The notes under the pieces were generated by a model. The model was not told where the DNA came from, made no database searches, and saw only the letters and a list, made by a program, of their open reading frames with translations. From contig NC_090624.1 of the NCBI RefSeq assembly GCF_004359215.1, forward strand, positions 1,428,848 to 1,440,423: a stretch of DNA of 11,576 nucleotides. The letters are read 5' to 3'. Below are positions 1 through 6,116 of this stretch, in pieces. The DNA comes from Bremia lactucae (Eukaryota > Oomycota > Peronosporomycetes > Peronosporales > Peronosporaceae). Position 1 is the stretch's first letter; each line of letters opens with the position of its first letter. The position numbers were made by a program, and so were the translations under genes.

Positions 1-1
1 G

Positions 2-1075
2 GAGATAACTCAATTACCAACCCTAGAACCCAAGCGGTTCTTGAGAGATCTGCATAGTGGTAGAATCAAGCAGATCTGCGTACTCATCACAGAGGACGAA
101 TACGTAACCGATATACGGTCAGCTGTAATTTTTGCAGAGAACGGGAACGGTTTCTCAGCAGCTCATCGATGGACGAAAGTGTCCTCGATGTGAAGACTCG
201 GATTGAGAGATATACTACTCAAACCTGGGAGTCACTCAAGGGAAATCCTTTATGTAAGGATTTGATTGAATTTAGGAGTGTATTCCCTGAAACAGTTCCA
301 TGCGAGTTGCCTAAGGATAAAGGCACTCGACATGAGATCGAGCTTGAATCGGGCTCGAAGTACTGTTTGATGAAGCAGTGGCCACTGCCTCATGAACAAG
401 TACTTGCGCTCGATAAATCTTTTATCGATCGATTAAGAGCAGAATATATAAGGGAGTCAACCTCCCCACATTGCTCTCTGACCTTCTGTGTGCGAAAGGC
501 CACAAGAGAGTGGCGGATATTGCACGCATTCAATAAACTGAATGCTGCGACGGTACCGGCTCAAACGCCGATACCTACAAAAGACGTAATCATAGATGGT
601 ATGTCTAAAAGTACCATCTTTTCGTCTATAAAGCTGATGGATGGATTTTATCAGATCCTTATGCGCGAACGGGACATCCCGTACACAGCAGTGAGCACTC
701 CCAGCGGGATGCTCTGAGAATGGCTAGTAATGCCACAGGGGCTTACTAACGCCCATGCAACATTCAACAGATGCGTAAACAATCTTTGAGACCGGTGCGA
801 GAATTCGCACCGAGTTATTTTGACGATGTGCTTGTCCATAGCCAAGCCATGGACGGAAAGACGAACGTGGAAAACTCACGTTCGTCAGGTTCTTACACTT
901 ATGCGAAAGCATTTGTTGTACGCAAATCTCGAGAAGTATATATTCGCTGCAAGCGAAATACCACTTCTTGGGTGCATCGTCGGTAAACACGGCGTGCGCC
1001 CTGATCCGGAAAATATCAAGGCAATTACCGAATGGCCAGTTCCAGTCGATGTCAAGGGACTCAGAAAGTTCCTTG
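2..1075 (+). pseudogene. pol: Gypsy pol: reverse transcriptase region (broken)
   Basis: This is the N-terminal linker and reverse transcriptase of the polyprotein, which copies the element's RNA into DNA. The frame changes from 2 to 1 around 130-165; the main block 169-714 carries RT palm features such as a WRILHAFNKLN stretch and a GFYQILM stretch. A TGA at 715-717 replaces a codon that is usually Trp in this family, after which the VMPQGL motif follows in the same frame. A one-base loss near 784-787 moves to frame 0, which holds the catalytic YFDDV motif at about 817-831. One extra A in the run at 871-874 returns to frame 1, with the LLGCIVGKHGVRPDPE connection region. A small out-of-frame deletion follows near 1076. 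No intact enzyme can be made from this copy. Confidence 0.9.
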
Positions 1076-1782
1076 GACAAGTACTCCCGCAGTTATGCCG
1101 AGATGACAGTTTATCTCTCATGTCTCTTAAAAAAAGACGAGAAATGGCTATGGAACGCTGATTGTCAGCGTTTTTTTGAAGTTATCAAGCAAAGTTTGAT
1201 GCAGTCGCCCATCTTGGCGATTGCAGATCAAGACATACCATCAAATGTGGTCTGTGATGCCAGCGCTTTCGCAATCGGCTGTGCGTTAATGCAATACGAT
1301 ACAGACGGTGCGGAGCGCGTCGTCAATTACCAATCGCGTCAGCTGCAACCAGCTGAACGCAATTACTCAGTGCATGACAAGGAACTCCTTGTCATGAAAT
1401 ATGCACTGGCTAAATTTAGAGTCTATCTCCTCGGAGATAGACCGTTTATCGTATATACGGACCATCGTCATTACGCACGGCCGTAAACAGCCCACACCTC
1501 TCGCAAAGAATGGCGAGGTGGCTATCATTCTTCGCGGAATATAACTTCTCCGTAGAATATAAACCAGGACGACTTAATGTTGTCGCTGATGCGTTATCAC
1601 GCCGACCCGATTTCGGGTCGGCAGTGCACTCCAACAGTGAAAATAATCCCACTGTTGCAACACATACTACGAGTGTTCCGTCATCAACCTTGGTTGATGA
1701 CATAAAGAAAGCCTACACAGAAGATGAAGACGTTCTATGTTTAATGGAACATCTAATTAATCCGTCCAATAAAATCTTATAA
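1076..1782 (+). pseudogene. pol: Gypsy pol: RNase H domain (broken)
   Basis: RNase H removes the RNA strand during reverse transcription. Frame 2 (about 1076-1465) carries the acidic catalytic landmarks in order: VVCDAS near 1250, the HDKELL helix near 1375, and VYTDH near 1450. One base is missing near 1466, so the domain tail continues in frame 1 as a QRMARWL stretch and the ADALSRRPDF motif that usually ends RNase H in this family. Frame 1 ends at TAA 1780-1782. Several of the strongest short inverted repeats of the window (1373-1396, 1421-1442, 1601-1622, 1681-1700) lie inside this domain. Confidence 0.9.
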
Positions 1783-1783
1783 A

Positions 1784-1993
1784 GATTTACCGGCTTTCTA
1801 TCGATCGTCATCCGATCGATACACAACACGCAACGACTTATTTTATTACATAGCCGTTGCCGGCGACACTCCACGTGTCGTCGTCCCAACTCACAATGAT
1901 TTGCGCTTGCGCATCATGTATGAGTGTCACGATGCACCAACAAGTGGGAATCGTGGACGTGAGAAAACTTATCTCACAGTAAGTCATCGAAGA
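1784..1993 (+). pseudogene. pol: Gypsy pol: integrase N-terminal zinc-binding remnant
   Basis: Frame 2 from 1784 to the TGA at 1994-1996 encodes a stretch with a PRVVVPTHNDLR segment followed by a YECHDAPTSG stretch and REKTYLTVS, as at the start of integrase in this family. The residue before GREKT is Arg where a zinc-binding His is expected, so the finger may already be damaged. The second half of the finger (Cys-x2-Cys) is absent, because the sequence jumps directly to the integrase C-terminal region at about 2007. The whole catalytic core with its D,D,E triad is therefore missing. Confidence 0.75.
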
Positions 1994-2006
1994 TGAGAAA
2001 ACTCTA

Positions 2007-2426
2007 ATGGCAGTGCACACAAAGCGCACTGAAAAAGACAAAACAAATGAGTCAGCAGAGGAATTTCTGCTGGCTCGAGGATCAGTTATCCGTTTCGTAC
2101 AGGATTCCATTGCTAACGCAGTGGACCGACAGAATCGGAACGCAGACAAACATGGAAGAGCAAACGTTCTTTCATTTAAAGTAAATGACCTAGTATTACT
2201 CTCTACGGTAAACTTATCTAAGCGCGTAATCACTAATCTGGGTAACAGTAAACTACCACCCAAGCTCATTGGGCCATTTCCTGTACTGCATCGCAGAGGC
2301 AATGCGTACACAATAGAATTGCCACGCAGGATGCGAACGCATCCTACGTTTTACGTTGGTCGGCTCCACCCGTACCATCAGTACGCGGTTTCTTCCGAGG
2401 ACGAATCTGACCACCCTTTTCGATAA
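2007..2426 (+). pseudogene. pol: Gypsy pol: integrase C-terminal region
   Basis: This 139-residue open segment in frame 0 matches the region after the integrase core in Ty3/Gypsy elements. It has an ALA-type spacer with VDRQNRNADKHGR, a VNDLVLLST strand, then the GPF/Y module (PPKLIGPFPVL, followed by NAYTIELP) and HPTFYVGRLHPYHQY. The GPF/Y module helps integrase multimerise and bind DNA. It opens at an ATG directly after a TAA, but that is where an internal deletion joined it, so the ATG is probably not a true start. It ends at TAA 2424-2426. Confidence 0.85.
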
Positions 2427-2542
2427 TCCCTAAAAGATTCTTGTGATCGCGAACCAGATTCTCTTGCTTCATTTGGAGATTCACATGTCGGGTCCGAAGA
2501 TCCTCGAAACCGCGATGAGCTGACGACAGCTCATCACGAAGA

Positions 2543-3027
2543 GCGTGATAGTTCCGTTCGTACTCTAACAGGAGTACGCACCCTTCGAACGGTCTTCCAA
2601 CCGTTCGATATGATGAGCCTGCACCGTCTGCTCTGACGAGCGACGCTTACCGCGCTCGTGATCAAGTCCCTCCTCCAAATCATCAAGGAAGTGATCGAGT
2701 ATGTCGATCTTGGACTCTAGATCCAACACATGGGTCGGATCTAATTTTTCCTTGTCCGCCACAACCATTGGTGGATTCCCACTATATTCAACGTTTCCTT
2801 GTGGAACATATCCAGAACCACCGTGAGGTGTGAAAGGGCAGCGAACGAGTTATCTTGTTCTCTGGCGCGGTTATCCACCTTCACATGACAGCTGGGAGCC
2901 TCGTTCCCAGGGATCACCTCACGTGAGGCATGGAAGTCCTGCCTCCCGAGTCAACCGATGCAGCTTAAATCTTGCACCGGTTGGTATTCGTTTTTTAAAC
3001 TTAAAGCGAATCGCGTTAAGTCTTTGA
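2543..3027 (+). pseudogene. pol: Gypsy pol: linker and C-terminal chromodomain
   Basis: Frame 2 gives a proline- and polar-rich linker (about 2555-2790) and the first chromodomain strand (QRFLVEHIQNHREV, ending at TGA 2831-2833). Frame 1 continues from 2830 with SYLVLWRGYPPSHDSWEPRSQ, the core chromodomain signature with W-RGY and D-WEP. The switch is explained by two extra bases (a repeated TG) at about 2829-2832. Chromodomains of chromoviruses steer integration to chromatin with particular histone marks. After WEPRSQ the + frame runs to TAA at 3025-3027, overlapping the end of the antisense ORF, whose stop is at 2919-2921. Confidence 0.8.
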
Positions 3028-3431
3028 AGCCAGATTTCGCGTCCAATGTCTTTGACATTGCGAATGAACGCGCTCCAGGCTTGCATAAGCGAGACTTTAT
3101 CTCGCTTATTGTTGCCACTATACCATAGATGCTTGAAAAAAGCATCGAGATAAAAATCTTCCTCAGCGCGAAAGTTCTTTGCGCTGGGATCAAGGCCATG
3201 TAACTTTGTCGCAAAAAATAAGGGATACCTATTGTGAGGAGTAGTCTCCAGACAAGCTATTAATTAGCTGTTCGGGCAAAAGCCACGGCTTTTTTCAGGG
3301 GCAAGACGAGATATTTTAGTGTCTACGATCCCCTGAGGGGTATCCACTGAAACAGGGATACCACAAGAACTTTTATTACGATGGCTTACGCCATCGTCAT
3401 CACCACGCACAGAACTATGTGCGGGTGACGG

Positions 3432-3447
3432 CACGGGAGATGGTGCT
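3432..3447. repeat. SINE target-site duplication, left copy
   Basis: CACGGGAGATGGTGCT is repeated exactly at 3638-3653 on the other side of the SINE. The bases outside the repeat differ (G against A before it, A against G after it), so the duplication is exactly 16 bp. Confidence 0.9.
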
Positions 3448-3637
3448 ACCGATCCTGGTGGTGTAGTGGTCCGCCACTCACTTCTGGACCGGGAGGTCCC
3501 GGGTTCGATACCCGGGGCCGACAAATCCTCCAAAGTATAATGGGAGGTGGTCTTATCCTGTGCACCCAAAAAGGTGTATATGATTAGAAATACAGAAACT
3601 AACCAATCATCAATTGAAGGGCAAGTCCGGTGTAACA
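3448..3637 (+). mobile_element. tRNA-derived SINE insertion
   Basis: A 190-bp insert carries an RNA polymerase III A box (TGGTGTAGTGG, 3459-3469, full match to TRGYNNARNNG) and B box (GGTTCGATACC, 3502-3512, full match to GGTTCGANNCC) at tRNA-like spacing. A T-arm can pair (CCGGG/CCCGG around TTCGATA, 3499-3515), but the acceptor and anticodon stems do not, so it is a tRNA-derived element and not a tRNA. It is flanked by an exact 16-bp direct repeat (3432-3447 and 3638-3653), the target-site duplication of LINE-type retroposition. Removing it restores the reading frame of the antisense ORF across the site. Confidence 0.85.
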
Positions 3638-3653
3638 CACGGGAGATGGTGCT
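3638..3653. repeat. SINE target-site duplication, right copy
   Basis: Exact match to 3432-3447. No point differences have accumulated, which suggests that the SINE landed recently compared with the other damage in this element. Confidence 0.9.
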
Positions 3654-4110
3654 GGCGATGAGGAATCATCCTCATCGTCGGAACCGAAGATGCTGTAGCG
3701 AATGCTATTAGCATGTCTATCCGAATGGGCCTCCTCATTCGAAGGCTCATAGTCAGCCGCCTGACGATGATCAGGCGACTATTCTATTCTCCCCGAGTCG
3801 GCCATTTCGTCCGACTCGCATAAGTAGTCGACCTCCAACGAGGGGTCGTATTCACGTGGTCACCCGCAAAATTTAGAGTTGCGGGAGAAGATGACACTAC
3901 GGCAGACGGAACGTCTGCCGCAAGAGACAATAATGCGTCGCCCGCGGCTGCATGAACCGCAGCCGAAGGCGCCGCACTATTCGCATACCGCATGGACTTG
4001 TTAACCACGCGATAGAATTATAAACGATGAATTGACCAATCAACATCGTTTTTAATAAAGTGATCTTAAAGTGACCACTCGACCCAATGACAATCAGAGT
4101 GATTGTCGTT

Positions 4111-4124
4111 TAAGGGAGGGGTGA
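4111..4124 (+). promoter_or_regulatory. Polypurine tract (plus-strand primer) of the left element
   Basis: TAAGGGAGGGGTGA lies immediately before the TGTAACGGGG that starts the LTR. This is the expected place and composition for the polypurine tract that primes plus-strand DNA synthesis. It fixes the LTR as a 3' LTR in the same orientation as pol. No TGG-starting tRNA-complementary primer site is seen at either edge of this LTR. Confidence 0.7.
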
Positions 4125-4551
4125 TGTAACGGGGATGTATCGTTACATGAAATTAACACAAATATGTACTAAAAGTCTTATCTGTCTTTCTCTTTGCGCG
4201 CGTCCAGCGCTGTCTGGACCGCGGAGAAAGTAGATATAATGGTCAATATCTACCAATGGATAAGCTTTTAGAGTATTACTATGTAAAGTAATATTCTCCA
4301 AATATGATGTACCTTTTAGATGATATATTAGTTCACAAGTAATAATTAAGTTTGTATTAAGTAGATAGAAAGAAGAACATAATTATATTATAAACAGTTG
4401 TTAATTAACCCTCTTTAAAGCAAGTGTTTTAAGGAGAAGACTTCCTCTGCACGTACTAGTGTACGTGAAGTGACGTGAGGCACCACTCGCACTGAGGCAG
4501 TGCGAAGTGGACTTGTACTGAAGCAGTACAAGTAAACAGTGCCCCGTTACA
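4125..4551 (+). repeat. 3' LTR of the left Gypsy element (427 bp)
   Basis: The LTR begins TGTAACGGGG and ends CCCCGTTACA, a perfect 10-bp terminal inverted repeat with the canonical TG...CA ends. Its last 140 bp or so (4410-4551) and an internal block (about 4168-4215) match the reverse complement of the right-hand LTR (10023-10165 and about 10420-10462). The right LTR is nearly twice as long, so the two represent length variants. The 3' third is a chain of stem-loops: 4450-4467, 4487-4505 and 4511-4533. Confidence 0.85.
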
Positions 4552-4750
4552 CAGGTGCCTCACCCTTGTTAACACCACGAAGTTGTTCGAATCGAGGAAA
4601 TTACCGAAAGATATTTTTTGCAGCGCAAATGTGCTCATCGCGAGGCTTCGTTGCAATCAATGCACTGATGCCTAAGTTAAGCCTTAAGAAATGATTGAGT
4701 CAATTTTTAAAAAGGTTTTGAGTAGCGCTTCGTTTGTATCGTGATATTGA
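4552..4750. other. Spacer between LTR sequences, no gene seen
   Basis: About 200 bp between the left LTR and the rearranged LTR block. It has no convincing ORF, RNA gene or repeat. The first bases after the LTR (CAGGTGCC) resemble the reverse complement of sequence beside the extra LTR terminus at 9944-9959, which may be coincidence. Confidence 0.5.
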
Positions 4751-4825
4751 TGGTAATTGTAGGCGGGCACGTCGTAATGCGGCCACGCTCTACTTAAGCA
4801 CACACCCTAGCACAGCGAGGAAGCG

Positions 4826-5048
4826 GTTTGCACCTGCTTCTCTGGCGTGCAGTGAGGTAGTTGTGGTGGGCGCGCAAGCGACCTCACCCAACACACTAAG
4901 ATTTCTGGTGAAGTGACGTCACGGGAGCGGTAATCCGTCTCCTCGTGCGCACTTACCAAGCAGGTAGTAAATTTCAGACTGATTTATATTTAATAGAATT
5001 AAATACAAATACCTATTTTTACCAATTAAAATGTTATCTCTATAGATA
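4826..5048. repeat. 223-bp direct repeat, copy left of the gap
   Basis: This matches 5149-5371 without indels and, by my count, with 7 mismatches in 223 bp (about 97% identity). It ends exactly at the N run. Confidence 0.85.
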
Positions 5049-5148
5049 NNNNNNNNNNNNNNNNNNNNNNNNNNNNNNNNNNNNNNNNNNNNNNNNNNNN
5101 NNNNNNNNNNNNNNNNNNNNNNNNNNNNNNNNNNNNNNNNNNNNNNNN
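5049..5148. other. Assembly gap of exactly 100 N
   Basis: A run of 100 N is a common placeholder for a gap of unknown length. The same LTR sequence lies on both sides, so the join may hide a whole retroelement or may be two unmerged overlapping contig ends. Any ORF crossing this gap is meaningless. Confidence 0.98.
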
Positions 5149-5371
5149 GTTTGCACCTGCTTCTCTTGCGTGCAGTGAGGTAGTTGTGGTGGGCGCGCAA
5201 GCGACCTCACCCAACACACTAAGAACTCTGGTAAAGTGTCGTCACGGGAGCGGTAATCCGTCTCCTCGTGCGCACTTACCAAGTAGGTAGTAATTTTCAG
5301 ACTGATTTATATTTAATAGAATTAAATACAAATACCTATTTTTACCAATTAAAATGTTATCTCTATAGATA
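5149..5371. repeat. 223-bp direct repeat, copy right of the gap
   Basis: Partner of 4826-5048, starting exactly at the end of the N run. Block A then continues without interruption to 5634. Confidence 0.85.
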
Positions 5372-5634
5372 TCATTTAATATGTATTGCGAGCGTATCTT
5401 TATAGATACCTCGCGTAACTGATGACGCTAGCCGTCATCATGGATGACGCTGGGCGTCATCCCTCCTAATGTGAATGCACCCATGTGCATCACATCCACA
5501 AGGGTTGGTCACAAATGTGCACCACACCCGAGTGTTGGGTCTAATTACTATTATTTAGTAATTGACCATCCCCTTAAGTACCAAATGTACTTAACGGGGA
5601 CTGTGTAACATTAGGGCAACTCTAGCTTGTTACA

Positions 5635-6116
5635 GTATGCCTTTCTAAGGGCATGGACTGCACCCTTGAAGCAGCAGGAACATGAGTCCCCCAGCGAGAG
5701 GCAAGGTGAGCCTGCCTCTCTAGACAAACGTCGCAGCTTTCAGCGTGCACCGGCCAAACGGTCATTTCTAAAACCGGTCACGTCATGTGGCCTGGGCTTT
5801 GCACATTTTGAATAAATGTTTTCCACTTACAACGTGCCAAAGATGTTACTCCCTTGCTTGAAACAAGAGAGTAACATCTTTGGTACGTTGCAAGTGTACC
5901 ACCGATGCCGAAGAATAGCATTGATTAAGAATTTGTATTTATCGTACAACGGGGTTTTATACCGCTTGAACGCTTCGTTTTGCAACGTTTTTTTAATCGT
6001 GTTGTCTAATTGCCAGAACTGCTTCTCAAAAATAAAAAAAGCTCGCATTTTGCTAAATGTAGCCAATCAATAGTACCCATTATACGTAAATATCATTGCA
6101 TTGCTGTCTAGCAGGC
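5635..6116. other. Upstream region of the TMEM19-like gene
   Basis: This holds an 8-bp-arm inverted repeat at 5696-5703/5713-5720, a long hairpin at 5824-5896 (listed separately), and then AT-rich sequence up to the gene's ATG. A short + frame at 5635-5815 and a minus frame at 5827-6066 are open, but neither has a recognisable domain. The first 180 bp may be a remnant of the neighbouring retroelement. No clear TATA or oomycete initiator could be assigned. Confidence 0.5.
5824..5896. repeat. Long inverted repeat / hairpin (33-bp arms)
   Basis: Arms 5824-5856 and 5864-5896 are reverse complements over 33 bp with 3 mismatches, around a 7-nt loop (CTTGAAA). The arms include CCAAAGATGTTACT and its complement. 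The shape suggests a foldback MITE or a small-RNA precursor-like stem. It ends about 220 bp upstream of the TMEM19-like start codon. Confidence 0.8.

Larger units (their letters stand above)
2919..3993 (-). pseudogene. Antisense ORF between pol and the 3' LTR (broken)
   Basis: On the minus strand a likely start is the ATG at 3991-3993. The N-terminal part is Ala/Ser-rich, then an acidic Ser/Pro-rich stretch follows (a DPSLEVDY motif near 3824-3846 and a DDEDDSSSPAPSPVPSPAHS stretch near 3425-3690, split by the SINE). The C-terminal part, from TAA 3264-3266 to TGA 2919-2921, reads cleanly for about 110 codons with aromatic and basic residues (HGLDPSAKNFRAEEDFYLD, then WYSGNNKRDKVSLMQAW) and looks like a folded domain. 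Breaks: a frameshift near 3850, TAG at 3779-3781, the SINE insertion, and TAA at 3264-3266. The right-hand element carries a relative (10964-11576). I do not recognise the product. It could be an accessory retrotransposon protein, or a gag-like gene if the orientation argument from the polypurine tracts is wrong. Confidence 0.65.
1..4551 (+). mobile_element. Decayed Ty3/Gypsy (chromovirus) LTR retrotransposon, 3' portion
   Basis: Reading rightward the element shows reverse transcriptase, RNase H, an integrase zinc-finger remnant, the integrase C-terminal region, a chromodomain, an antisense coding region, a polypurine tract and a 3' LTR. This domain order is diagnostic of Ty3/Gypsy, and the chromodomain places it among chromoviruses. 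Gag, protease and the 5' LTR would lie left of the window. The copy is dead: pol is split by at least four frameshifts, a TGA at 715-717, loss of the integrase catalytic core, and a further 2-bp shift in the chromodomain. The antisense ORF is broken too and carries a SINE. I could not identify a target-site duplication because the left end is not visible. Confidence 0.9.
4751..5634. repeat. Rearranged LTR sequence interrupted by an assembly gap
   Basis: Compared with the right LTR (10023-10831), two blocks are joined in opposite relative orientation. Block B (4751-4985, and again 5149-5308) is the reverse complement of 10181-10420. Block A (4986-5048, and again 5309-5634) is collinear with 10525-10831 on the + strand. 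The junction falls at an AT-rich ATATTTAATA sequence that both blocks carry at their edges. The right end ...CTTGTTACA at 5634 corresponds to the LTR terminus with two changes. The left terminus is not seen. The two partial copies around the gap could be the two LTRs of one element whose body is missing from the assembly. Confidence 0.75.

Noticed and set aside
2565..2768. Minus-strand ORF with coiled-coil-like composition
   Set aside because: It overlaps the pol linker and chromodomain start on the + strand, which read as expected for the family; the minus frame is probably a shadow.
2951..3214. Minus-strand 87-codon ORF opening at 3214
   Set aside because: A different minus frame over the same bases (3263-2919) gives a longer, more protein-like reading that continues the antisense ORF.
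3452..3523. Possible functional tRNA gene on the + strand
   Set aside because: Only the T arm and the promoter boxes are intact. The 7-bp acceptor stem and the anticodon stem do not pair, and the sequence lies in a unit with SINE-type target duplications.
4919..5282. ORFs running through the N gap
   Set aside because: They consist largely of unknown residues and LTR sequence.
5827..6066. Minus-strand 79-codon ORF upstream of the TMEM19-like gene
   Set aside because: It starts with ATG and has a plausible composition, but part of it is the 33-bp hairpin and no domain is recognisable; AT-rich sequence can give this by chance.
6096..6116. Upstream TTG as start of the TMEM19-like protein
   Set aside because: Eukaryotic start should be ATG; the first in-frame ATG at 6117 leads directly into the first membrane helix.
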